From the NCBI GenBank assembly GCA_027619375.1, contig JAQCFL010000011.1, forward strand, positions 1-34,221: 34,221 nt of DNA, given 5' to 3'. A program made the translations under genes and the position numbers. The stretch is from Verrucomicrobiota bacterium (lineage in GTDB: Bacteria; Verrucomicrobiota; Verrucomicrobiia; Verrucomicrobiales; Akkermansiaceae). Positions 6,898 to 16,430 of the stretch are shown here, one piece after another (position 1 is the first letter of the stretch; the number at the start of each line of letters is the position of its first letter). The notes under the pieces were generated by a model. It saw only the letters and a program-made list of their open reading frames with translations, searched no databases and was not told where the DNA came from.

Positions 6898-9800
6898 TTA
6901 TTCGTCGAGATTCGCTTCGCGTTCAAACTGAGCCAGCAGTTCGGGGAGGGCAAGACGGCCGCGGGAGTATTTGGCGGCGTCGCTTTCCGGGAAGTCCCAG
7001 CGGCAGCGGTTGTAGCGGCGGAAGGCGTTGGGGATGTCGTTGCCCATGCGGTAGCTTTCGCCGGCCCAGAAGAGGGCCTGGGCGGTGAGTTCCTGCTCGG
7101 GGAAGCGCTTCACGAAGGCGTCGAAGGCCTCGCCGCCCTTCTGGAACTCCTCCAGCTTGTAGTGGCACTGGCCGATGCGGAAGGCCATCTTCGGGGTCCA
7201 TTCATGGTTGGGGAATTTCTCGAGGAATTTCGCGCCGACCGAGGCGGCGGTGGCGTAGTCCTCCTTCGTGTAGAAGTGCTCGTTGATGCGGAGCATGACG
7301 TTGGCGATGAGGGGGCTCTTCGGGTAGGTGCCGGCGAGGGTGACGTAGGCTTCCAGCGCCTCGTCGAGTTCGCCGGCCTCCTCGTGGCATTGGCCGAGTT
7401 TGTATTGGGCATCGGGGGCGAGGTTGTGGTCGGGGTGGTTGCGGACGATGGATCCGTAGGCGGCGATGGCTTCATCCCAGGCCTTCATTTCCTGGGCAAA
7501 CTGGCCGAGGAGATAGGAAACGCGGGGGGCGTATTTTGGATTCGGGTAGTCCTCCCGCAGTTCGCGCAGCACACGACGGCCGGATTGGAGATCGGCCTCG
7601 GCTTCTTCGAGGTGTTCGAGGGCGCGGTGGCTCTTGAAGAGTTCGAAGTAGCTCTCGGCGATGTGGAACTGGGTCTGGATGGCGAGGTCCTCGTCCTTGT
7701 AAACCTTGCTGAAGGCGGACATCTCGCCGTTGGTGCCGATGGCGACGGGGATGAGGCGCTCGATGATCGGTTCGCCGTCCGGAGTTTGCGGGACGTTGTC
7801 GAGGTAGCCGACCGTGATCTCATCGCCGAAGAAGCACTCGATGTTGCCGGCGAAGTTGCCGCTGGTGGGCGACTGCGAGGCGACGAGCGGGAAGGAGGCG
7901 CTGAAGACGCCGCTGTGGGTGAGGGTTTCCTCCAGTTCGATGGTTTCATCCTCGCCCGAGGCGGTGACGAGGCGGACGAGGGCCTTGTCGCGGCCGCTGG
8001 AGATGTCGCGGTCGGGATCGGCGAGGACGAGGAAGAGCTTTTTGCCGACGTGGGCGATTTCGGCGGGTTCGAGGTATTCCTCGTCGGTGATTTCGAGGCT
8101 GGCGGCGGAGGCGAGGGCGGCGGTGGCTTCGAGGGGCGCGGCGGTGCCGTCGGGGCGGGACTGATCCTCGTAGCTGGCCGTGAAGGTGTCGTTACCGAGG
8201 GTGTTGAGGACGAAAACGCCGGCCGCGGTTTTCGGGGATCCATCGTCGAGGAGGGCGGCGGGATCGACGATGACGGGCGGGAGGACCTTGCCGATGCTTG
8301 CTCTGGCAAAGGTCCCGTCGGCGGGGACCGCGGTGGCGCTTTGGGGGTCGCCGAGGAGGAGGGGGACCTGGCCGACAAAGCGGCCTTCGAGGAGGGCGGG
8401 ATTGCGGAACTCCTCGAGGGTTTCATCGGGAGTGGCGAGGGCGCGGGAGAGGACGCACTGCACCTGCACATTGGTGCCTTGGCTGGTGGCGATTTCCACG
8501 GTGATGGTGCTGCGCGAGTCGCGGGCCTGGTCGGGATCGATAACCTCCACGGTGAGGGGGAGGCGGTATTCGACCTTGCTGGTGTGGTCTTTGGCGAAGG
8601 CACCCGGGAGGAAATGCGGCGGGGCATCGACGGGGGTTTCGCTGTCCACGATCTGGATGCGGGCCGCGGTGGGTTCGTTGAGGAAGACGACCGTTTCGCG
8701 GTGGAAGGCGTGACCGGGGAAGGTGTTCTGAGTGTCCTTGTAGCGGAGGTAAACCTTGTCGCCCTGTTTCACGACAACCTTGCCGTCGACGGGGGTGGCG
8801 CTGGTCTCGATTTCGGCGAGGAAGACGCCGGTGGAGGAACCGGTCTCGGTGGCGGGGAGGGTGAAGGGCGGGTCGGCGTTGATCTGCACCTCGACCTCCA
8901 CGCTGTCCTTCTCGAGGCCGACATCGAGATCGAAATCAACCACCTCGGCGACGATGCGATCGCCGGGTTCGATGCGGAGGAGTTCCTTGCGGGTGCCATC
9001 GACCGAGCCACTGCCGCTGCGGGCGAAATCGTAGCCGATGGGGGTGATCCCGCCGTTGTAGTAGGTGGCGGTCAGCGACTTGGTGAGGAGGCGGTTGCTT
9101 TGCTCTCCGCCGGCGGTGAGTTCGTCGAGGTAGGAGACCAGCACCGTGTCGCCGGGGGCCAGTTCGAGGATGTCGTTGCTGGCGAGTTCGAGGACATTCT
9201 CGGCGGGCGGGATGTGTTTGGCACCGCCGCCGGAGATCTCGACGTTATTGATGGCGACGGCCTCGCCGCGGTATTCGAGGATGTCGAAATCGATGTAGCG
9301 CAGTTCGCGGGAGGGCATGGTGAGGGTCCATTGATTGGTCTCCTGCTTGATTTCGCCGAGGGGGGCGGGGACGACCTTGGCGAGGTCGGGCGCGGTGGTC
9401 GGGTCGAAATCGGCGGCGGCGAAGGGATGGAGGGAGATGGCGGAGGACTGGCGGTTTTCCCGGGCGCGGAGGGCCTGGGCGAGTTTCACCTGGGGGGTGG
9501 CGATGGAGAAGATGGTGAGGTCGTGAATGCCGCGCGTGGCGAAGACATCGACCTGACGGCCGCTTTCGCCGACGGGAAGTTCGAGGCGGCCGTCGAAGAG
9601 GACGGCGGTGGACCTTCCCGCGACATCGAAGCGCACCGCGCCGTTGCGTTCCTGGACGAAGGGACCCGACCAGACCAGGAAGTAAGCGTCCTCGCCCTCC
9701 TCGGGAGCCTGCCAGGAGAGGGTCTCGACCGTGCTGGTTTCGGTCGCCTCGACCTTGGCGGTGAGTTCGGCGATCTCCTGCCAGGTGTAAGTTTCGCGGA

Positions 9801-12800
9801 GGTTCTTGGCTTCGGTTTTGTAAACGCGGAGCTGCATGCCCTCGCCGGGGAGTGCGAGTTTGGCGGGTGGTTCGGGGGTGGGGAAGGCGGCGAGGTTGAA
9901 CCAGAAGCGGCCGTCGTGGCTGCCGCAGACCTGCAGGCGGACGGGGGCCTCCTGCTCTGCCTGCGGCGAGGTCAGGGTGATCATTTCGGTGGGGCGCAGT
10001 TCCTTCATGTCCACGGAGAGCGACTTCGGCGCGGCGCCGTCGGGTTCGCTGCGCCAGGCGGTGTCGAGGGAATGGTCGATGGCCATCAGCGGGCTGTGGT
10101 CGAGGGCGGAGTCGGAGGCGCTGGCGCCGGCGGGGAGTTCGCCGGTGCGGGCCATGCCGAGGAAAAGTCCTCCGTGTTGGCTGGCTTCCTCGATCTGCAT
10201 TTGCACCTCGTCGCCACTGGAGGCGGTGAGCTTGATGCCGACGGGGTCCGCCTCGCCGGTGAGGTCGCGGTCGCCGTCCTTGACCTGGATGTAGATGAGG
10301 TTGCCGGGCTTGATCTGGTTTTGCGGCCGGGTGGCGGCGCGGGGTTGTTCCTCTTCGGTCTCGGCGACTTCCTGTTTGAGTGTTTCGGTGAAGGTGGCGT
10401 CGTCCTCGTTGATGATTTCGCTGCTGGCCACCTGGAGATCGCCGTCGGAGGCGATACGGATGCGGGTGTTGCTGAGGAACTCGAACTGGAACTGCTTTTT
10501 GAAGTCCTCGGGGTAGTCCACCGTGATGGTGTCGCCGCCGGTGACCTGCAGGATACCGTCGCCGGGTTTGGCGCCGCCGAGGGTGGTCGGAAACTCGGTG
10601 AGGAAGATCCCCTTGCCCGCGCCGCCGCTGGTGAGGAAGCCCTGCTCCAGATCGCCGCCTGGTTCGGTGCGCACAACGACCGGGATGCGGGTGTCGCCGC
10701 GGCTGATGCCGAGGTCGGGGTCCAGCACGACGACCGAGAGGGCGTTGCCGGGGGTATGCCAGACCTTGGATTCCTGCCCGAGGCGGCCGACGGTGCGGAG
10801 TGTCTCGAGTTGGGTGAGGTAGCGCTGCTCGATGCCGTAAACCTCGGCGAGGTTGTAGAGCGTTTCGTTGGCGAGCTCGGCGTCGGGGGCGTGTTCGAGG
10901 ACGGAGAGGAAGATGGCGCGGGCCTCCTGGTTGTTGTCCTGGCGGATGGCGAGAACGCCGCTGAGGAAATCGGCACGGATGGAGATGGAGGGATCGGTGC
11001 TCTCGGCGAGGTCCGCGAAAATGTCCGCGGCCTGGTCGTAAACTTTCTGGGCCATGTAGGTTTCGCCGATGCCGAAGCGGGCATCGACCGACTCGGGTTG
11101 ATCCTTGTAGATATTGAGGACCGTCGTGAATTCGGCGCGGGCGATATCGAACTGCCGGGCCCGTTGGTAGTTTCGCGCGAGGAGAAGCTGGACGCGGGCC
11201 TTTTCGCGGATGTCGACCTTGTCGGACTCGCTGAACTTGAGCATCCATCCGCGGAGGATGTCCTCGGCCCGCTCGTGATCCTGCGGCGTGCCCTGGTCGA
11301 TGTGGGTTTGTGCCCCGAAGAGGATGAGTTCCACGGGCAGGTCCTCGCGGTGGGCGTCGAAGAGGGCCTTGTTGGTGTAGTAGGCCTCTTCGGCGAGGGT
11401 GTTTTCACCGAGGCGGAGGTGGAGGATGATTTCCAGGAGCGGGGCGATGGGGCTGTCGGCGGGGATGTCGGCGCTGAGGCTGCCCATCTTGCCATAGGCG
11501 TTGCGGAGGAGGGAGCGGGCCTCGGTCATCTCGTTGTTCCCGACCGAGCGGATGGTGTTGAGGAGGCCGTTGAGGATGGTGGTGGCGAGGCTGAGGTCCT
11601 CCCGGGCGAGGGCTCCCTGGGCGTAGGGGAAGAGGCGGTTCCAGGATTCGTAATGGGACTCGGCCATGAGGAGGAAGTCCTGCGCTTGGAGAAGGCGGTC
11701 GAGGGATCTTTTCGTGGTGCCGAGCAGCTCCATGCCGGCCTCCGCACTGACGCGGCCGAGGCGGAGGTCGCGCACGATTTGGAAGACGCGGGCCTTCTTC
11801 TCGTCGGGCCATTCCTTCTCGCCGCGGGCCGTCTCGATCCAGGTGCGGACCGGCCACTCGCCGAGTTTCCAGGGCCGGAAGGGATCCTGATCGGCGCGGG
11901 CCCGGGATTGCTTGAGGATCGTTTCCATGGCCTCGAAATTTCCGGCGGCAAAATCGAGGGCGGCGATTTCGCCGGCGTAGGTCCCCTGGTGGTCGGTGTC
12001 GGCCTCGAAGCGGGAGAGGAGGAAGGCCCGGGCGGCGGCGGGTTCCATGGTCGAGGCGACGCGTCTGGCGCAGGAGGCGCACTCGTGATTGTTGGGGTCC
12101 AAATCCATGTGTGCCTTCCACCAGGCGAGTGCTTCGGCCTTCATGCCGAGCTCATTCATGACATCGCCGATGCGGGTGGCATGGGCGAGGGATTCGCTGC
12201 TTTGTTTGGCGGAGGCGGTGATCCAGGGGATGGCCTTGCGGACGAGGGCCTCGTCCTTGGGTTCGATCAACCGCCACCAGGTGTCGTAGTGGGCAGGGCC
12301 GGGGGGGATGGTGAGGAGGTGGTTTGCGGCGGCGAGTTTCATCTCCGGCGGGCCGTAGGCGGCGGCGTCGAGCCAGCGGCTGGCGGCGTCGAGATCCTGG
12401 GGGAAGGCCTTGCAGAGGGTTTCGTAGTGGGTGCCGGAGACCTCCTTGGACTTTCCGCCGAGGTGATGGCGATAGACGTAGGCGAGGCGGGCGAGGACTT
12501 GATGGCGTTGTTCGGTGTTGAGCGTTTGCTGGAGGAGTTGCTGGCAGGCTTGTCCGGACCTGCCGCCGTCTTCGAGGGTCTGTTTCCAGAGTTTCGTGGT
12601 GCCGTCGTTGAGGTGATTTCTCCTGGCCTCCTGCCAGGTGCGTTGGCGGGTCTTGTCCTGAGGTCCGCGGTTCCAAACGCGGTCCTGGAAGCCGGCGAGG
12701 TGGGGGAAGGCCTTGGCGCTGGCGGTGACGGCGGCGAGGTCTTTGGCAAAGGCCGTTTCGTTGGAGGCGGAGTCGTAGAGGTAGGCGGTGATCTCGTCGA

Positions 12801-14013
12801 CCCAGCCATTTTCAGTGGGGGAATCGGCGAGGAATTTCTGGGCGATGGCGCGGGCCTTGCCATCGTCCTTGAGGCGGTCGCGATAGACATCGAGGGCGAG
12901 GACGGCGCGGAGCGTGGCGACGCCGGGCGGGTTCCCGCCGATGAGTTTGAGGAGTCCCTGCTCGGCCCGTTTGTGATCGTCGCCGCACCATTGGACATAG
13001 GAACGGGCAAGGTCGCCGAGGTTGGGGTTGGCGCGCATGACCTCCTCGGCGATGGCGAGGCCCCGGGCAGTGTCCTTGGCCTGCGCGGCGGCCCCGGCGG
13101 CCTGGGCGAGTTGGTCATAGCGATCGTCGCGTTGGGGAAAGGCGGCGAGGTAGCGGCGGGCCTCGGCCTCGATATCGGCGGGGGGCTTGGCGGCGCTGCT
13201 CATGGCTTGGATGAGGGCGCGATGGATGTCATCGCGTCCGGGAGTGAGGGCCTTGCGGAAGGACTCCACGGCATTTTCGTGCTGGCCGAGGTGGGATTCG
13301 AAGCGGCCGCTACGATACCAGAGGTCCCTTTGGCGGAGTTCGTTGAACGGTGCTTGGCGGCGGAGGAGGGCCTTGGCGAGTTGGAGGCCTTCGGTCCATT
13401 GCTCGGTGCGCTCGGCGGCTTCCATGCCCTGAAAACCGACGGCAGTGAGGGTGACATCAACGGGAAGTTTCTCGACCATCTCGGTGGCGAGAGTGGTGGC
13501 CTCTTTGAAGGCGCCGCCGTTGTTGGCCAGCATGGAGAGTTGGAGGGAGCGGAGGCCGTCTGCGGTGGCGCCGCCGTTGCGCCAGATCTCGCCGCGTTGG
13601 GTGGCGGCCTGACTGCCGCGGCCGGTGCGTTCGATGGCGGTGGCGAGGCGGTGGCGGGCCGGATTGGTGAGAGGATTGCCGGGGAAGAGTTCCAGAAACT
13701 GGCGGCCGGTGGTGATGACATCCTCGTGGCGGGAGGTGACTGCGTAGCCATCCATGAGCTTGAGCATGATCTCGGCGCGGCGGGGATGCTCGGGTTGGGC
13801 GCGGGAAAATTTCGAGGCGGTGCGGATGAGGCCGAAGACCTGCTCGTCGGCCCAGTAGAGATCGATGAGTTGCAGCATCAGTGCCGCGCCGCCGGGGGAG
13901 GACTCGGCGGTTTCCTTGAGTTTGGCTTCCAAGGCGACCGCTTCATCCGCCGGAGCGGCGGTGAGGGGAATGGCGAGGGCAAGAATGAGGATGATGGACT
14001 TGAGAGAGCGCAT
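6898..14013 (-). CDS. Giant secreted TPR / beta-sandwich / discoidin-like protein (2371 aa)
   Basis: It begins with a signal peptide (MRSLKSIILILALAIPLTAA). Residues to roughly 1070 are helical TPR-like repeats. From about 1090 come beta-rich modules of a shared pattern, D-x-D-x-D near the start and SGVF or TGVF near the middle, then a GD-x-(I/V)-x-V-x-Y-x-D end. Examples are LDPDLGISRGDT near 1094, VVDFDLDVGLEKDS near 1690, IDPDQARDSRST near 1820 and LADPDRDISSGRDK near 1993. A discoidin (F5/8 C)-like segment near 1300-1400 reads AIDHSLDTAWRSEPDG then CGSHDGRFWFNLAAFP. TPRs return from about 2110 to the end (YGSIVRNHPDHNLAPDAQYK). It is probably a periplasmic or surface scaffold that binds partners and glycans; this is inference. 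Its stop lies 3 nt before the ExbB start. A 2512-codon antisense frame over it is a composition artefact. Confidence 0.85.
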   Translation of the reverse strand: MRSLKSIILILALAIPLTAAPADEAVALEAKLKETAESSPGGAALMLQLIDLYWADEQVFGLIRTASKFSRAQPEHPRRAEIMLKLMDGYAVTSRHEDVITTGRQFLELFPGNPLTNPARHRLATAIERTGRGSQAATQRGEIWRNGGATADGLRSLQLSMLANNGGAFKEATTLATEMVEKLPVDVTLTAVGFQGMEAAERTEQWTEGLQLAKALLRRQAPFNELRQRDLWYRSGRFESHLGQHENAVESFRKALTPGRDDIHRALIQAMSSAAKPPADIEAEARRYLAAFPQRDDRYDQLAQAAGAAAQAKDTARGLAIAEEVMRANPNLGDLARSYVQWCGDDHKRAEQGLLKLIGGNPPGVATLRAVLALDVYRDRLKDDGKARAIAQKFLADSPTENGWVDEITAYLYDSASNETAFAKDLAAVTASAKAFPHLAGFQDRVWNRGPQDKTRQRTWQEARRNHLNDGTTKLWKQTLEDGGRSGQACQQLLQQTLNTEQRHQVLARLAYVYRHHLGGKSKEVSGTHYETLCKAFPQDLDAASRWLDAAAYGPPEMKLAAANHLLTIPPGPAHYDTWWRLIEPKDEALVRKAIPWITASAKQSSESLAHATRIGDVMNELGMKAEALAWWKAHMDLDPNNHECASCARRVASTMEPAAARAFLLSRFEADTDHQGTYAGEIAALDFAAGNFEAMETILKQSRARADQDPFRPWKLGEWPVRTWIETARGEKEWPDEKKARVFQIVRDLRLGRVSAEAGMELLGTTKRSLDRLLQAQDFLLMAESHYESWNRLFPYAQGALAREDLSLATTILNGLLNTIRSVGNNEMTEARSLLRNAYGKMGSLSADIPADSPIAPLLEIILHLRLGENTLAEEAYYTNKALFDAHREDLPVELILFGAQTHIDQGTPQDHERAEDILRGWMLKFSESDKVDIREKARVQLLLARNYQRARQFDIARAEFTTVLNIYKDQPESVDARFGIGETYMAQKVYDQAADIFADLAESTDPSISIRADFLSGVLAIRQDNNQEARAIFLSVLEHAPDAELANETLYNLAEVYGIEQRYLTQLETLRTVGRLGQESKVWHTPGNALSVVVLDPDLGISRGDTRIPVVVRTEPGGDLEQGFLTSGGAGKGIFLTEFPTTLGGAKPGDGILQVTGGDTITVDYPEDFKKQFQFEFLSNTRIRIASDGDLQVASSEIINEDDATFTETLKQEVAETEEEQPRAATRPQNQIKPGNLIYIQVKDGDRDLTGEADPVGIKLTASSGDEVQMQIEEASQHGGLFLGMARTGELPAGASASDSALDHSPLMAIDHSLDTAWRSEPDGAAPKSLSVDMKELRPTEMITLTSPQAEQEAPVRLQVCGSHDGRFWFNLAAFPTPEPPAKLALPGEGMQLRVYKTEAKNLRETYTWQEIAELTAKVEATETSTVETLSWQAPEEGEDAYFLVWSGPFVQERNGAVRFDVAGRSTAVLFDGRLELPVGESGRQVDVFATRGIHDLTIFSIATPQVKLAQALRARENRQSSAISLHPFAAADFDPTTAPDLAKVVPAPLGEIKQETNQWTLTMPSRELRYIDFDILEYRGEAVAINNVEISGGGAKHIPPAENVLELASNDILELAPGDTVLVSYLDELTAGGEQSNRLLTKSLTATYYNGGITPIGYDFARSGSGSVDGTRKELLRIEPGDRIVAEVVDFDLDVGLEKDSVEVEVQINADPPFTLPATETGSSTGVFLAEIETSATPVDGKVVVKQGDKVYLRYKDTQNTFPGHAFHRETVVFLNEPTAARIQIVDSETPVDAPPHFLPGAFAKDHTSKVEYRLPLTVEVIDPDQARDSRSTITVEIATSQGTNVQVQCVLSRALATPDETLEEFRNPALLEGRFVGQVPLLLGDPQSATAVPADGTFARASIGKVLPPVIVDPAALLDDGSPKTAAGVFVLNTLGNDTFTASYEDQSRPDGTAAPLEATAALASAASLEITDEEYLEPAEIAHVGKKLFLVLADPDRDISSGRDKALVRLVTASGEDETIELEETLTHSGVFSASFPLVASQSPTSGNFAGNIECFFGDEITVGYLDNVPQTPDGEPIIERLIPVAIGTNGEMSAFSKVYKDEDLAIQTQFHIAESYFELFKSHRALEHLEEAEADLQSGRRVLRELREDYPNPKYAPRVSYLLGQFAQEMKAWDEAIAAYGSIVRNHPDHNLAPDAQYKLGQCHEEAGELDEALEAYVTLAGTYPKSPLIANVMLRINEHFYTKEDYATAASVGAKFLEKFPNHEWTPKMAFRIGQCHYKLEEFQKGGEAFDAFVKRFPEQELTAQALFWAGESYRMGNDIPNAFRRYNRCRWDFPESDAAKYSRGRLALPELLAQFEREANLDE

Positions 14014-14021
14014 GGAGAGGG

Positions 14022-14050
14022 ACAGAATTAACAGAATTTTGCAGAATTTT
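14022..14050. repeat. 9/10-bp tandem repeat before the giant TPR gene
   Basis: ACAGAATTA, ACAGAATTTT and GCAGAATTTT follow one another, starting 8 nt upstream of the ATG at 14013. On the transcript this gives an A/U-rich, repetitive leader with no Shine-Dalgarno site. Confidence 0.78.
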
Positions 14051-14056
14051 GGGAAA

Positions 14057-14236
14057 GGTAGGGGACGGCGCTCCGCGCGGTCCGGTGGTTGTGCCGGGGA
14101 AGGCGGGGAGACGGGTTGTTAATTATTGAGCGTTTTTTTTTGGGGCTTTGGCCGGTCGGGGCGCTTGAGAACGACCCGCAGTCCTTGGGGAAACGGTGCG
14201 GCGCCACCGGACGGCGCGGAGCGACCATCCCCTACC
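14057..14236. repeat. Long imperfect inverted repeat in the TPR-TPR intergenic region
   Basis: The left arm 14057-14088 (GGTAGGGGACGGCGCTCCGC and following) is nearly the reverse complement of the right arm 14204-14236 (CCACCGGACGGCGCGGAGCG and following). About 115 nt lie between them, including a run of T near 14131. A related copy lies at 30974-31016, so each arm is probably one member of a dispersed repeat family. No gene was seen in this spacer. Confidence 0.7.
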
Positions 14237-14250
14237 TGTTGAGAGTTCAT

Positions 14251-16425
14251 TCAAAATCCTGCTTTTTTGAGCGCTTCGACGATCTTGTTGGCTTCCGAGG
14301 CGATCTCGCTTTCGGGGTAATCGTTGATGAGTTGTTCGAAGCGGCGGCGAGCCTCTGGTTTGCGGTTCAGCTTGTAGAGGCAGCGGCCGTAGTTGAAGAG
14401 GATGACGTCGAGGAAGTTGGCGTCGGGGTGGTCGGTGAGGACATTTTCGAAGACATCGACGGCGCGGGAGTAGTCCTCCTTCTGGTAATAGAAGGCGGCC
14501 ATTTTCGCCACCGCATCGCCGACCCTTCCGGAGTCGGGGAATTGCTCATAGACCGCCTGATAGGCGAGGAAGGCCTTCTCGAAGAGTTGTGCGGACTGAG
14601 CGGAGTCGGCCTTGAGGGCCATGGCCTCGTAGCATTCGCCGACGTAAAACTGGCCCTCGCCACGGAGGGGGCTGTTGGGGAGTTTGGAGAGGCTGGCGTA
14701 GAGGCTGATGGCGCGGGGAAAGTTTTCGCGCTTTCGTTCGACGTGGGCCTGCTGGAGCATGGCCTCATCGATGAAGGCGCTGGAGGGGAACTCGGCGAGG
14801 AGGCGGCGGCTCATGCCGAGGGCGAGGTCGAGTTGGTCCATGGCGAAGTAGATGCGCCAGAGTTGCACGTAGGTTTCCTCGAGGAGGGAGCCGCCGACCT
14901 TGCGGGCCTGCTCGAGGATGTCCTCGCAGACATCGAGAGCCTCCGCGTATTTCAGGTCGGCCTTTGTGTTGAGGCCGAATTCCTTGTAGTGGTTGCCGAC
15001 CTCGGTGAGGGCGGAGGCGGTGCGGAGTTGGGTTTTGAGGCGGAGTTCCTCATCGGAAATCTCGGTGCGGGTGACGCGGACTTCGCCGAGGTTGCCCTCG
15101 ATGACGCGGGCCTCGGCGGTGCGGACGAGGGTGTTTTCGCCGAGGTGGCGTTCGTCGGCGTAAACAAGGCGGATGGTCTGTCCGGCCTCGGCGGTGAGGG
15201 TGCCGGGGGCGGTGCCGAGTTGGAGGGGCAGGGAAAGGCGGAAGACGCCGCTTTGTTCGCTTTCGCGGAGGACGACCGGCTCGGAGCGGACGAGGAGGAG
15301 GGGATCGATCTGCGACTTGAGGTCCTCCCCTTCGGGGCCTTCGACCAGTTCGCCGCTGGCGACGCGCTTGGCGAGTTCATCGTCGATTTCGTCGGGCGTC
15401 TTGCGGCGGAAAATCTGCACGGCGGCCTCCAGTTGGTCGGCGCCGGCGGTGGTGTCGTGGTCGGCATCGGAAACCTGGAGGTGGATGGGTTTGCCGAGCA
15501 CGGCGGCCTGCAAATTGCGTTGGTAGGAACCATCGGTGATGCGGGCGAGGCCGTTGCCCACCACGAGGACCTCCTTCAAGCGCTTCTCGTTGACGCCCTT
15601 CTCGGCGGTGTGGGCGTCGATGTAGGAAACGGTGACCACGTCGCCGCCGCGGACTTCGAGGGTGCCGTTGTCGGGGGTGGCGGGGGCGAGGGTGGTCATG
15701 ATGCGGCCGAGGGCGATGCGGGCATTGCGGCCGACCGGGTCGCAGCGGAGGGTTTCCTCGTCGCCGCTCTTTGTGCGGCAGCGGACCTCGACCTGCTCGC
15801 CCTGGGTGAGGATGGCGAAGTCCTTGTCGTCGATCTTGATGTAGAGGCGCTTTCCCGCCTCGACCTTTTCGACGAGGGCGTCCTGGGAAGAAAGGGAGGT
15901 GCCGACCTTTTCGAGGGCCTCGATGGCGCGGCTGTAGTGGCCGAGTTTGAAGTGGCCGAGGCCGATGTAGTAGTAGGCCTCGTTGACTTCCGGGGAGGTC
16001 GGGAAGAGCGCGATGACGTCGCGCATGATGGTGAAGCATTTCCCGTAGTTGCCGGCCTCGTAGAAGCAGGTGCCGGTGTTGAGGAAGGCGTAGGCGCGTT
16101 GCTCGTCGTTCTCGTTGCTCTCCACGGCGGCGGCCTCGTAGTGGAGGCGGGCCTTGTCGTATTCCCTGATTTCCTTGAGGAGATGATCGGCGAGGCGGAG
16201 GTGGGCCTCGAAGCGGACGGGGCTGCGCGGGTAGCGTTCCACGACCGATTCCCAGATCTCGAGGGCCTTTTCGTTTTCGCCGACTTCCAGACGGGCGTCG
16301 CCGGCCTGGAGGAGTTTGCGGGCCGCGCGGTCCTCGATGATCGAACCGCGTTCGGCCGTCTCCGGCGATTGGGCGAGGGCGGGCAGCGCGAGGAGGAGGG
16401 CGAGGAGGGTGATGAATGTGCGCAC
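14251..16425 (-). CDS. Secreted TPR protein with beta-sandwich insert (724 aa)
   Basis: It starts at GTG 16425, giving the signal peptide MRTFITLLALLLALPALAQS. TPR-like helices fill residues about 25-180 (YYYIGLGHFKLGHYSRAIEA) and about 430-724 (ARRRFEQLINDYPESEIASE at the end). Between them are two beta-rich modules that share the pattern of the giant neighbour: IKIDDKDFAILTQGEQVEVR ending GGDVVTVSYIDAH, and VSDADHDTTAGADQ leading to SEQSGVFRLSLPLQ and GQTIRLVYADE. The two proteins therefore belong to one architectural family and may act together. The start is 5 nt after the DUF1501 stop, suggesting co-translation; no Shine-Dalgarno site is evident. Function is unknown; a periplasmic or surface scaffold is inferred from the signal peptide and repeats. 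Confidence 0.85.
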   Translation of the reverse strand: MRTFITLLALLLALPALAQSPETAERGSIIEDRAARKLLQAGDARLEVGENEKALEIWESVVERYPRSPVRFEAHLRLADHLLKEIREYDKARLHYEAAAVESNENDEQRAYAFLNTGTCFYEAGNYGKCFTIMRDVIALFPTSPEVNEAYYYIGLGHFKLGHYSRAIEALEKVGTSLSSQDALVEKVEAGKRLYIKIDDKDFAILTQGEQVEVRCRTKSGDEETLRCDPVGRNARIALGRIMTTLAPATPDNGTLEVRGGDVVTVSYIDAHTAEKGVNEKRLKEVLVVGNGLARITDGSYQRNLQAAVLGKPIHLQVSDADHDTTAGADQLEAAVQIFRRKTPDEIDDELAKRVASGELVEGPEGEDLKSQIDPLLLVRSEPVVLRESEQSGVFRLSLPLQLGTAPGTLTAEAGQTIRLVYADERHLGENTLVRTAEARVIEGNLGEVRVTRTEISDEELRLKTQLRTASALTEVGNHYKEFGLNTKADLKYAEALDVCEDILEQARKVGGSLLEETYVQLWRIYFAMDQLDLALGMSRRLLAEFPSSAFIDEAMLQQAHVERKRENFPRAISLYASLSKLPNSPLRGEGQFYVGECYEAMALKADSAQSAQLFEKAFLAYQAVYEQFPDSGRVGDAVAKMAAFYYQKEDYSRAVDVFENVLTDHPDANFLDVILFNYGRCLYKLNRKPEARRRFEQLINDYPESEIASEANKIVEALKKAGF

Positions 16426-16430
16426 GTTTA

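Noticed and set aside
6493-14031. Plus-strand open frame of 2512 codons opposite the giant TPR gene
   Set aside because: It mirrors the minus-strand gene exactly, is Gly/Glu/Val/Ala-rich without any motif, and exists because the C-ending codons of the real gene rarely give stops in antisense.
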